Source of the DNA: Ignavibacterium sp.
GTDB taxonomy: Bacteria > Bacteroidota > Ignavibacteria > Ignavibacteriales > Ignavibacteriaceae
DNA: 48,573 nt
NCBI GenBank assembly: GCA_025056745.1
Contig: JANWVQ010000027.1
Coordinates: forward strand, 1-48,573
Direction: 5' to 3'
Under the pieces are notes generated by a model that was not told the origin of the DNA, made no database searches, and was given only the letters and a program-made list of their open reading frames with translations. Made by a program: the position numbers and the translations under genes. Shown piece by piece: positions 29,596 to 37,760 of the stretch. Numbering within the stretch: position 1 is the stretch's first letter; each line of letters starts with the position of its first letter.

Positions 29596-31166
29596 CAGAA
29601 ATCATCTCCTGTAAGTGAAATAACAGCCTGACCGGTAATCCGGATTTTAACATTGTCCTTTGCGTGAATTTCTGCTAATCTTCTTTCGGTTGTTGAAAGC
29701 GAAAATTTTTGAATTAAATAATATGCTCTACTAAGTTTCTCTAGTTCAGAGCTATTAAGTGGAATTCTAATAGTTTGAAATCTTGGAGCAATTACATTTC
29801 CAGATAAATCAGTGATGGCTCCATTTAATAGTAGAGTTGAATCATTTTGTCTTATTAAGTCCTTTGTCAAATAAAATAGTGGTCTATATAGTGAATCAAC
29901 CAACAAACCCGTAAGCAAACTCTCAAAAGCAATTTTATTTTCTGTGTAAATTGAAAATGAAGCATTCTTAGCTTTTTTTATTTTCTCTCTTGAATCTGTG
30001 CTAATTTTTACCTCAAGTGTATCAGTCCATTCTGCATCTGTAACTGTAAATCTTGACCAAGCATTTATAATCGAAGAGAAATGAATTGTATCATTGGAAT
30101 AAATTTCCCCAGATTCATAAGTTGGGTTTATAATCATTTCAGAAGTAATCTTAATAGAGTCAGGCACTTTAGAAAGGAAAAAATTGATATTAGAATTAGT
30201 ATTATCAAATTTTAATGTAGTTGAACCATTTTTAGGTAAAACAGTATCAATACTAATTCTGTTTCCGAACATTAGATTAATTGGAGTTCGACCATCTTTG
30301 AAAATACCTTTAATAGAAAAGTTTTTTAGTTTAACAGGAAATTTTACTGATGTTGAACCTTTTATTAGAACGAGCACGGAATCAAATGTAACATTTTGTA
30401 TAAATTCCGAAATGTCTCGACTTAAAGCGTTTTCAAGAATTTGATTTTTCACACCTAAATTGAACGGCTTAAATTTTCCTTTCATTCTGCTGAGCTTTAA
30501 ATCTTCAACCTTGGATAGAACGCCAACGCTATCGCCAAATGTTCCGTTTTGAATAGCTATTATTAATCTAATCCAAAACCCGGGAGAAGGATAACCAGGT
30601 TGACTTGGTGATATTCTATATGTGTAATTAGATAAATCAGTTTGATAAACTAAATTTTGATTAGGAAGGAGAGCTCCACCTGCTTTCAGAGTGTCAATAC
30701 CACTTCCTGTTTGTCTTACAAATGATGGAAAAATAATTCTGAAAAATGCATTTTTATTTGTGTAATTTCGAAATCTAAAGACCATTAACCCAGATGAAAT
30801 TTCTGCTTCTTGAATTGCAACAGAATCTCTGCTTACTATTAAGTCACCAACTATGGTATCTCCGACTATTACTTGAAAAGTTGTATCAAGACTCATTTCA
30901 AAAAAGTCCGCAGTAAAAGTTTCAATAACAGTATCTTTTTTTATTTCTTCTGTAGTAAACCTTAGCAAATATCTTCCACTATCAACTTGTATCTGGCTTT
31001 GACGCTTTATTATATCTTCCATCAAGTAATTTTTTTCAGAAAGACTGAATTGAATTTTATTGTCGAAAGTGGGATCAAAAATATTTTTTGACTTCTCCGA
31101 GCAAGCAAGAAAAATTATCGAGAGAATTATAATAAATAAAAACTTTGAGCGTATTAAAATTTCCAT
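29595..31166 (-). CDS. Large lipoprotein of unknown function, paralogue of the downstream gene
   Basis: The 523-residue product starts with a lipoprotein signal (FLFIIILSIIFLAC, lipidated Cys at ~22). Most of the protein is predicted beta-strands. Conserved blocks shared in order with the next protein are MKGKFKPFNLGV, FPVKLKNFSIKGIF, VPDSIKITSEMIINPTYES and SNDTIHFSSIINAWSRF. A C-terminal part resembling an Ig-like sandwich ends ISLTGDDF. The start lies 13 bases inside the barrel gene and the stop overlaps the next ATG. Function is unknown; conservation of two copies next to a barrel gene suggests a fixed complex. Confidence 0.85.
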   Translation of the reverse strand: MEILIRSKFLFIIILSIIFLACSEKSKNIFDPTFDNKIQFSLSEKNYLMEDIIKRQSQIQVDSGRYLLRFTTEEIKKDTVIETFTADFFEMSLDTTFQVIVGDTIVGDLIVSRDSVAIQEAEISSGLMVFRFRNYTNKNAFFRIIFPSFVRQTGSGIDTLKAGGALLPNQNLVYQTDLSNYTYRISPSQPGYPSPGFWIRLIIAIQNGTFGDSVGVLSKVEDLKLSRMKGKFKPFNLGVKNQILENALSRDISEFIQNVTFDSVLVLIKGSTSVKFPVKLKNFSIKGIFKDGRTPINLMFGNRISIDTVLPKNGSTTLKFDNTNSNINFFLSKVPDSIKITSEMIINPTYESGEIYSNDTIHFSSIINAWSRFTVTDAEWTDTLEVKISTDSREKIKKAKNASFSIYTENKIAFESLLTGLLVDSLYRPLFYLTKDLIRQNDSTLLLNGAITDLSGNVIAPRFQTIRIPLNSSELEKLSRAYYLIQKFSLSTTERRLAEIHAKDNVKIRITGQAVISLTGDDF

Positions 31167-32593
31167 TTGCTATCCATCGCAAAATTTAACTTTCTTGTTG
31201 AATTAGGGCTTAATAAAGCTGCAAAATTTGAAGAAGCGAAGTTGAATTCCAAAGGACCTGCATTAAATCCTATTCCAAAGCTCCAAGTAAATCCAACTAT
31301 TCCACCAAAAGAAAAACCTGTTCGAATAAATGGCAATTTCAAATAATCCCATTCAAATCCCAAAGAGAAACGGGGTATTGTTGAATTTCCAATTTCATTA
31401 TTAAATCCTTGATTATAGTCAAAAGCAACTAACAGACTTCCCGGAAATGATTTTATAAATGGTGCTTTATCAACCTGAAAAGAAATTCCTAAACGCAATG
31501 TTGTTGGTAAACCTGAAGAAAAGGGAGTTGTAATATCACTTGTGGCTTTATTGAATTTATTTTTCAAAGAATCGAGCTCTTCTTTTGTTGAATATCCTTC
31601 AAAAGTAAATTCACTGTTGTTTTTTATTGTTGCTTGATTGTTGTCCCACTTGATTGAGCCTATATCTGTAATTGCAATTGCAGCTTTAAGATAATCATTT
31701 ATATCGCCAGAAAATCCAATATCAAATCCAAAACCACTTCCCGCTGCTGTTGGTGAGAAAGAAAATCTAAAATCTTTTATTGATACAATGCTGTCTTTAC
31801 CATAATTTTTTGCAAAATCAGGTGATAATGCGTGTAGAATTGTATAATCAAATTTTCCTTTGATAATATTTTCGGCTTCGTTTTGAAAATATGAATCATT
31901 TTTCTCTGTACTTAGATAATAATAGCCACTTATAAATTTAAATGTAATTCCTGCCAATAAATTCTTTAAATAATTACTTTCTATATCAGTTATTTTTCTT
32001 GCATAAGAAAAAGAAACTTCTCTCCAAATTGATACTTTTGCAATAAGGTCGCTAAATGCATAAACTTGATTTGGGTATAATCCACTGAAAACTAAATCAG
32101 TAAAACTTTTTGAAGGTTTAAATCTCATCCCTAATCTATCAACTATTCCAAATCCAAAAGCACCAATTTTTTCACTATGATAGTATGACATTGACAAATG
32201 ATTTATGTTTAGATTGAATATTAAATCTGTCTCACCAAGCATTTCTTTAAGTTCTTCCTTTTCATCATTATTTAAGTATCTTCCGACTAATTTTCCGCTT
32301 CCATCATCAACACCACCAAAGAAATAGTTATACTTATCAATGCTTATTGGAGTTCTGAAGTAAAAGTTGAGTTCTGGAACAGGCAAGTAGCTTTTAATAT
32401 TGAATCTTTTCTTACCTTGCAGAGCTAAGTTAGCAGGATTAACTCCAATCGCATCTACTCCTCTACTGTTAGACACATAAGTAAATGCCATTGAAATACT
32501 TTTAGCATCTGAAAATCCAAAAGACCCTGATGATTGAGAATATGTTGGTGAAAGAAGTGAGAAGATGAGTATGATTAAAATTAGAAATATCAT
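31154..32593 (-). CDS. Outer-membrane beta-barrel protein, PorV/FadL or DUF5723-like
   Basis: The 479-residue product has a signal peptide (to about residue 20, ending SPTYSQ). An N-terminal segment GVDAIGVNPANLAL is typical of PorV/FadL-like and DUF5723-like barrels of the FCB group. Many amphipathic strands follow and the protein ends KWKF, with the terminal Phe expected by the BAM machinery. It is the first gene of a three-gene operon with two paralogous lipoproteins (13-base overlap). FadL relatives pass hydrophobic molecules and PorV serves type IX secretion, but neither role can be assigned here. A histidine kinase gene ends 84 bases upstream; I found no clear promoter in that spacer. 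Confidence 0.82.
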   Translation of the reverse strand: MIFLILIILIFSLLSPTYSQSSGSFGFSDAKSISMAFTYVSNSRGVDAIGVNPANLALQGKKRFNIKSYLPVPELNFYFRTPISIDKYNYFFGGVDDGSGKLVGRYLNNDEKEELKEMLGETDLIFNLNINHLSMSYYHSEKIGAFGFGIVDRLGMRFKPSKSFTDLVFSGLYPNQVYAFSDLIAKVSIWREVSFSYARKITDIESNYLKNLLAGITFKFISGYYYLSTEKNDSYFQNEAENIIKGKFDYTILHALSPDFAKNYGKDSIVSIKDFRFSFSPTAAGSGFGFDIGFSGDINDYLKAAIAITDIGSIKWDNNQATIKNNSEFTFEGYSTKEELDSLKNKFNKATSDITTPFSSGLPTTLRLGISFQVDKAPFIKSFPGSLLVAFDYNQGFNNEIGNSTIPRFSLGFEWDYLKLPFIRTGFSFGGIVGFTWSFGIGFNAGPLEFNFASSNFAALLSPNSTRKLNFAMDSKWKF

Positions 32594-32677
32594 TATTATC
32601 TCAAAAATTTAAAATCTTCATTACTAAAATACGAATTTATTTTAGACAAAGTATTATTTTATTAAACTTAATCTTTA

Positions 32678-33886
32678 CTAAAGTTTTCTTAATAAAATTT
32701 TGAAAGTTGTTCCCTGTCCAATCACTGATGATTTCAAAAAGATTTTACCATTATGATAGTTTTCAATAATCCTTTTTGAAAGACTAAGTCCTAATCCCCA
32801 ACCTCTTTTCTTTGTGCTAAATCCAGGTCTAAAGATTTCTTTTCTATTCTTTAAGTCTATTCCTTTACCATTATCAGTTACTTCTATTTCTGCATATTTT
32901 TTCGATTGTGAAATGCTAATGGTTATAATTCCATTTTTATTTTCAATTGCATCTAAAGAATTTTTTATGAGATTTTCAATTACCCAATCGAATAATTCAG
33001 CATTGATTTTCACGGAAAGGTTCTTATCACCTTCGACATTTAGTTGAACTGATTTGCCTGTTTGTGGTAATCTTCGGTTGAAATAGTCAATCACTTTAAC
33101 AATTTCCTGATAAATATTTTCTTCTTTCAACTCCGGTTTGGAACCAATTTTTGAAAAACGATTAGTAATCTTATTAAGCCTTTCAACGTCATTTTGAATT
33201 TCCTCTGTTATATCTAAAACTTTATTAGGGTCATTATAGTTAATTTTTAACATTTCAAGCCATCCCATCAAACTTGAAATCGGAGTTCCAAATTGATGGG
33301 CAGTTTCTTTAGCCATTCCAACCCATATATTTTTTTGTTCAGATTTTTTAACGTAGCTAAATCCTAAATATGCTAATAGAATAAAAGCTGCAGCAACACC
33401 TATTTGAAAGTAAGGATAATATTTAATTTGATTTATGAGTTGCGAATCGCCATAATGAATTCTTGTTAGAATAATTGTGTCCTGATAGACTACATTTATT
33501 GGAGTATGAGACTCATCAAATTCTTTTATGAGTTCTCTTAAGAACCTTTCTATTTGTTTTTCAGATAATGTAGAATCGATTTCAATATTTCTAATCGAGC
33601 TTTTATCAGCAAGGTTTGGATTGTCCTGACTATCGGTAAGAATCATTGGAAAATCTATTGGTTGAATTATATTCTCAAATAGAAATGTTATATCAGCATC
33701 TGGATTATTATTGTTTGCAATGTATTCAATACCTTTGGCATATAATTCAACTATTTCTTTTTCCTTTTTCTGAAGTTTTTTAACAAGCTGATTAGTGTAA
33801 TAAAGAGTTCCAAATGCTATTAATAATGCAATTATCAATAAAAGAAATTTGAAATTAATTGAAGTTGGGGAGTAAGAGAATTTCAT
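32678..33886 (-). CDS. Sensor histidine kinase, membrane-bound, orphan
   Basis: The 402-residue protein has an N-terminal membrane helix (~12-32) and a periplasmic sensor region (~35-150). A second helix (~153-172) is followed by a dimerisation/phosphoacceptor region with the His in AKETAHQFGTPISSLMGWLE. The ATPase core has N box IENLIKNSLDAIENKNG, G1 box VTDNGKGIDLKN and G2 box GWGLGLSLSKRIIE. The phosphoacceptor box has HQ where HE is usual. No response regulator gene is adjacent, so it is an orphan kinase here. It lies upstream of the barrel/lipoprotein operon on the same strand and could be co-transcribed. The 149 bases upstream hold no motif I can support. Confidence 0.92.
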   Translation of the reverse strand: MKFSYSPTSINFKFLLLIIALLIAFGTLYYTNQLVKKLQKKEKEIVELYAKGIEYIANNNNPDADITFLFENIIQPIDFPMILTDSQDNPNLADKSSIRNIEIDSTLSEKQIERFLRELIKEFDESHTPINVVYQDTIILTRIHYGDSQLINQIKYYPYFQIGVAAAFILLAYLGFSYVKKSEQKNIWVGMAKETAHQFGTPISSLMGWLEMLKINYNDPNKVLDITEEIQNDVERLNKITNRFSKIGSKPELKEENIYQEIVKVIDYFNRRLPQTGKSVQLNVEGDKNLSVKINAELFDWVIENLIKNSLDAIENKNGIITISISQSKKYAEIEVTDNGKGIDLKNRKEIFRPGFSTKKRGWGLGLSLSKRIIENYHNGKIFLKSSVIGQGTTFKILLRKL

Positions 33887-34035
33887 AGATAACCTAAATT
33901 TTAATCTTTTGTTTGAAAAATAAATATGCTTTATTTAAGAAAATATATATAAATGAAGCTATGAATAGAGATTTAATAAGAGTGTTAAACAAAAAATAAT
34001 TTTTTGGAAAGGTAGTGATTGATTATAATTTAATT

Positions 34036-34758
34036 TCAATGCGGGTGACATTCCATCTCTGTTTGATTTATAGTTTGTGCAGAAATTTCAGGAGATAAAT
34101 ATGGAATACCTAGTGCAAGTCCACGAATAATAAAAAGAATTGCTAATAAAACTGCTAAAGCAGGAATTGCTCGATTTATTTTTTTTCTGATATTTAAGTT
34201 TATAAACTTTCCAAAAATGGTTGCAGAGATCATAGTGGGGAAAGTTCCTAAACCGAATAAAGTCATATACACCATTCCAGAAATTGCATCACCTGATGAA
34301 ATAGCTCCTGCGATTGCCACATAAACTAAACCACAAGGCAATAAGCCATTTAATATTCCAATCAAAAACATAGCAGAGAATGATCCCTGCTTAAACAATT
34401 CTGAAATTCCGTATTTTATTGGTGAGGAAATTTTTACAACAAATCTATTTTGATAGAATTTTGATTTATACTTCATTGGAGTTAAAATGATCAATAGAAT
34501 TATTACACCGATGGTGATTGTAATTGATTGTTGAAATCCTGCAATTACAAGCCTTGATCCTAACAATCCGAAAACAGCTCCTAAAAATGAATATGTGGCT
34601 AATCTGCCGAGATTGTAGAATATTCTACCTAAAATAAAATAAGAAACTTTTGATTGAGGATAAGGCAAAGCAATTGCAATTGGACCGCACATCCCTATGC
34701 AATGTAATGAACCAAAAAATCCAATCGCAAGTGCTGAGATAATTTCTGGTGTAATCAT
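34036..34758 (-). CDS. TauE/SafE (UreH_2/DsbD_2-like) membrane protein linked to cbb3 oxidase genes
   Basis: The 240-residue protein has about six membrane helices in two related halves. The motifs are GFFGSLHCIGMCGPIAIAL in the first half and GILNGLLPCGLVYVAIAGAI in the second. This is the UreH_2/DsbD_2-like family often found after ccoGH in FCB bacteria and proposed to handle copper or reductant for oxidase assembly. The C terminus ends MECHPH, which offers Cys and His as possible metal ligands. It starts 1 base after the ccoH gene and ends the locus. A direct transport function has not been shown for close relatives that I know. Confidence 0.85.
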   Translation of the reverse strand: MITPEIISALAIGFFGSLHCIGMCGPIAIALPYPQSKVSYFILGRIFYNLGRLATYSFLGAVFGLLGSRLVIAGFQQSITITIGVIILLIILTPMKYKSKFYQNRFVVKISSPIKYGISELFKQGSFSAMFLIGILNGLLPCGLVYVAIAGAISSGDAISGMVYMTLFGLGTFPTMISATIFGKFINLNIRKKINRAIPALAVLLAILFIIRGLALGIPYLSPEISAQTINQTEMECHPH

Positions 34759-34759
34759 T

Positions 34760-35200
34760 TTATAAAGTTATTATGCTTTCTTTGTAATAATTGTTGTTAT
34801 TATAATTCCAATTGATCTTTATTCTCCAAAAGCCTTTCTTTAATGTTGATACAGGAATAATTTGCTTTTGATTTTCTAATTTGATTGGTATTGTGATATC
34901 TAAATTTGAGTCCGATGGTCTATAAAATAAAATCTCACCATTTACTAAATTACTTTTTAGTGTTTCAGGGAAACTAATTATAACAAATTGTCCATCGTAG
35001 TCTATTAGAATTTTGTCTGAAAAATCAGTACTTCTTTTTTCGATATCTATTTGTTTCTGATAATCAAGTCCCTTCAAATAATAGTCTTCAGTTACTAAAT
35101 CGACTTTCTGGTTCATTAAATATATAGTTGTGCTTATTGTCAGAATCATAAAAATTATGATTGAAATTAAAATACCAGTTCCCCAACTAATTTTTTTCAT
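34760..35200 (-). CDS. ccoH: FixH/CcoH family protein
   Basis: The 146-residue protein has one N-terminal membrane helix (ISWGTGILISIIIFMILTIS) followed by the family motif LVTEDYYLKGLDYQKQID. A short periplasmic beta-rich domain follows, ending in strands like KKGFWRIKINWNY. FixH/CcoH aids assembly of the cbb3 oxidase and copper loading in known systems. Its ATG overlaps the ccoG stop by one base (TAATG), and the TauE/SafE-like gene follows after one base. Confidence 0.9.
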   Translation of the reverse strand: MKKISWGTGILISIIIFMILTISTTIYLMNQKVDLVTEDYYLKGLDYQKQIDIEKRSTDFSDKILIDYDGQFVIISFPETLKSNLVNGEILFYRPSDSNLDITIPIKLENQKQIIPVSTLKKGFWRIKINWNYNNNNYYKESIITL

Positions 35201-36615
35201 TATTTAACCTCCACTGGACCTAAAAAACTTGTTGTTATGGTTTTGATTATTTTGTTGTGATTATCCAAAATATCAATTTTAACAGGAGTGTTCATTTTTT
35301 TTATCTTATCTTTTTCTGTAAGTATCATAAACTTCATTTCTTTGATTTCCTGTGGTTTGAAATTAAGGTCATTTCCAATTAATCTTATTTCACCATCAAA
35401 ATTGTTTAATCTTAAATTCAGTCTAACGTTATCAAAAGTTTTATTGACAATGTTTAAATCATAAAGATTGCTAATTTTATTATCTGGTTGTTCTTGAAAT
35501 ATAGTTCCTCTAGTTCTAAGAATTGTAATTGCATAATTCGAACGATTCAAAAGAAGTACTGTTAAAACTGTCAATAAAATTACTAGAACAACCGAATAAA
35601 GAGTCATTCTCGGGGTGAATTTGAATTTAGCTTTGTTTTCAATGTTTTTAAGCGAAGCATATCTAATCAATCCCCGCGGACGATTAATTTTATCCATAAT
35701 ACTATCGCAAGCATCTATGCACGCTGTGCAGTTGACACATTCAAGTTGAATTCCGTTTCTAATATCAATACCGGTTGGGCAAACATCAACACAAAGATGA
35801 CAATCAATACAATCTCCTCGATTTGTGAAATCTTCTCCTTTTCTTAACTTTCCTCTTGGTTCACCTCTTTTATAGTCATACGCAATTACAATTGAATCTT
35901 GATCTAATAAAACTCCTTGTAATCTTCCATAAGGACATACAATCGTACAAACTTGTTCACGGAAGTAAGAAAATATAAAATAGAATATTCCTGAGAAGAT
36001 CGTTATTGCAATTAAGCCACTTAAATGTTTAGATGGAGGATCCGTTATTATATCAATTAACTTATCCATTCCAATCAGATATGAAAGAAAGATATTAGAT
36101 ATAAAAAATGAAATCGCGAAAAAGATTGAATGTTTTGAGAGCTTTTTGAAAATTTTTTCTGCTGTCCAGGGAGCGTTTTTAAGTTTTATTTGATCTCTTG
36201 CATCACCTTCAATCCAATATTCAATTTTTCTAAAAACCATTTCCATAAAGACAGTTTGAGGACAAGCCCATCCACAGAAAATTCTACCGAATATAACAGT
36301 AAATAATATTATAAAAACTACAAATGTTATCAAAGTCAGTGCAAATATTATAAAATCGTGAGGACCAAAAGGAATACTAAAAAGAATAAATCTACGATTT
36401 AAAAAATCCATTAAAATTAAGGGTTGGCCATTAACTTTTATGAATGGAGCAAAAATCAGAAATGCGAGAAGAATAATACTAACGATTACTCTTGCATTAT
36501 GAAATCTACCCGATGGTTTCTTTGGAAAAATCCATTTTCTTTTACCTTCTTTCGTTACAGTGGCAAGATGATCTCTAAATTCCTGATGCTCTTCATTTAT
36601 TGTATTTATATCCAT
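35200..36615 (-). CDS. ccoG: Cytochrome c oxidase accessory protein CcoG (FixG/RdxA)
   Basis: The 471-residue membrane protein has the CcoG plan. Membrane helices carry the FixG motifs CGWACPQTVFMEMVFRKIE and CTIVCPYGRLQGVLLD. Two [4Fe-4S] clusters follow with CIDCHLCVDVCPTGID and CVNCTACIDACDSIM, then a further helix and a C-terminal Ig-like periplasmic domain. In known systems CcoG reduces Cu(II) for delivery to the oxidase. It starts after a palindrome that separates it from ccoP, so it may be expressed at a different level from the structural genes. Confidence 0.95.
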   Translation of the reverse strand: MDINTINEEHQEFRDHLATVTKEGKRKWIFPKKPSGRFHNARVIVSIILLAFLIFAPFIKVNGQPLILMDFLNRRFILFSIPFGPHDFIIFALTLITFVVFIILFTVIFGRIFCGWACPQTVFMEMVFRKIEYWIEGDARDQIKLKNAPWTAEKIFKKLSKHSIFFAISFFISNIFLSYLIGMDKLIDIITDPPSKHLSGLIAITIFSGIFYFIFSYFREQVCTIVCPYGRLQGVLLDQDSIVIAYDYKRGEPRGKLRKGEDFTNRGDCIDCHLCVDVCPTGIDIRNGIQLECVNCTACIDACDSIMDKINRPRGLIRYASLKNIENKAKFKFTPRMTLYSVVLVILLTVLTVLLLNRSNYAITILRTRGTIFQEQPDNKISNLYDLNIVNKTFDNVRLNLRLNNFDGEIRLIGNDLNFKPQEIKEMKFMILTEKDKIKKMNTPVKIDILDNHNKIIKTITTSFLGPVEVK

Positions 36616-36655
36616 AACAGCAAATAAATATTTTTATTAAAATTTATCTTAAGAA

Positions 36656-36698
36656 TTATTAAAATGTCATCCCAAGATTTTAATCTCAGGATGACATT
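36656..36698 (-). terminator. Long palindromic hairpin between ccoP and ccoG, possible terminator or REP-like element
   Basis: Perfect 10-base arms AATGTCATCC (36663-36672) and GGATGACATT (36689-36698) enclose a second 5-base inverted pair AGATT/AATCT (36675-36679 and 36682-36686), with CA/CA mismatches between. On the minus strand the stem is followed by TTTTAATAA, so it could end or attenuate ccoP transcription before ccoG. ATGTCATCC palindromes are also reminiscent of dispersed intergenic repeats. Confidence 0.6.
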
Positions 36699-36731
36699 AA
36701 CTGTTTGAACATTAATTAAAAAATTTTCTTG

Positions 36732-37556
36732 TCATTGTTCTTTCCAAATTTCTCCTTCAGGAGCTTTAGGTTTTGCAGGTTTAGTCCCTTGCAAAGAAAT
36801 CACATAGCTAGCAACTTCCTGAATTTGACGAGGATTCAACATATTTTGCCAAGCAATCATTCCTTTATTCACAACGCCGTATTTAACAACTTTAAACACA
36901 TTCTTTATTCCGCCCCCGTGAATCCAATATTCATCTGTCAAATTTGGTCCAACTAAACCACCGCCATCAGCAGCGTGGCAAGCTGCGCAATTTGCTATGA
37001 ATATCTGTTTACCAGATTCTAAGAAATTTGGTTCAGTTAACAAAGTTACATTTTCTTCATTAATCATAGCACCTGAGCGCATTAGTTCAGCTCTTTTAAT
37101 TTCAGCTAGCTTAACCTCTTGTTTATATTCCTCTTCCATCGAGGGACCTGTTCCCAATACGTGATAATGTAACATATAAATAACTGAGAAAATAATTGTT
37201 CCATAAAATAACCATAAAAACCAAGGTGGGATACGGCTATCTAATTCTTTTATGCCATCATAATTGTGATCAACTAAAATTAACTCGTGCTCTCTTTCAA
37301 CTGGGACAGATCGAGTTAAAATATGACGAAGCTTTTGCCAAAATAATGATGGTTCTTTCGCCTTAGCGATTTTAATTTTACTTTCGAAATAAATAAGTGA
37401 AAGAAATCCAACTATTATAACGAAAATTAAAAATAGTGCTACTTTATCATAATAGTTAGCAGGATAATCTGATTCACCTGCTGCAGATATAAATTGATTG
37501 AGAGTTATGATAAAAAATAGCACTTTCAACCAGATTGATTTTATTATTGTTTTCAT
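36732..37556 (-). CDS. ccoP: cbb3 oxidase subunit CcoP, single-haem type
   Basis: The 274-residue subunit has an N-terminal signal-like or membrane segment (~10-25) and a second helix (~40-57). A third helix has IPPWFLWLFYGTIIFSVIYM. One cytochrome c domain with haem motif CAACH at 190-194 has the Met ligand region NKGMIAWQNML. Proteobacterial CcoP has two haems; this one has one, as in other FCB-group oxidases. It passes electrons to the catalytic subunit. AGGTGA lies 4 bases before the ATG, a good ribosome-binding site. It follows ccoQ by 14 bases and precedes the palindrome at 36663-36698. Confidence 0.93.
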   Translation of the reverse strand: MKTIIKSIWLKVLFFIITLNQFISAAGESDYPANYYDKVALFLIFVIIVGFLSLIYFESKIKIAKAKEPSLFWQKLRHILTRSVPVEREHELILVDHNYDGIKELDSRIPPWFLWLFYGTIIFSVIYMLHYHVLGTGPSMEEEYKQEVKLAEIKRAELMRSGAMINEENVTLLTEPNFLESGKQIFIANCAACHAADGGGLVGPNLTDEYWIHGGGIKNVFKVVKYGVVNKGMIAWQNMLNPRQIQEVASYVISLQGTKPAKPKAPEGEIWKEQ

Positions 37557-37570
37557 TATATCACCTGAAA

Positions 37571-37759
37571 TTATTTATTAAAATCGTTGTTATCGATTAT
37601 ATCTTCATCTAAAGGAATTTTATTGTATCTATCTGCTTTATTCTTATCCATTTTCACAACCCAAACAACAATTCCAATAAAGATTGAGAAGAAAATTATC
37701 AATGAAATTATTGGATAAATTTCAATACCTTCAATTGATTGTAATACTTCACGAATCAT
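37571..37759 (-). CDS. ccoQ: CcoQ (FixQ) small cbb3 oxidase subunit
   Basis: The 62-residue protein has one membrane helix (YPIISLIIFFSIFIGIVVWV) followed by a charged cytoplasmic tail MDKNKADRYNKIPLDED. This is the usual pattern of CcoQ, which stabilises the oxidase complex. It begins 1 base after the ccoNO stop and lies between ccoNO and ccoP, the standard position. Family similarity at this length is weak; context carries the call. Confidence 0.85.
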   Translation of the reverse strand: MIREVLQSIEGIEIYPIISLIIFFSIFIGIVVWVVKMDKNKADRYNKIPLDEDIIDNNDFNK

Positions 37760-37760
37760 C

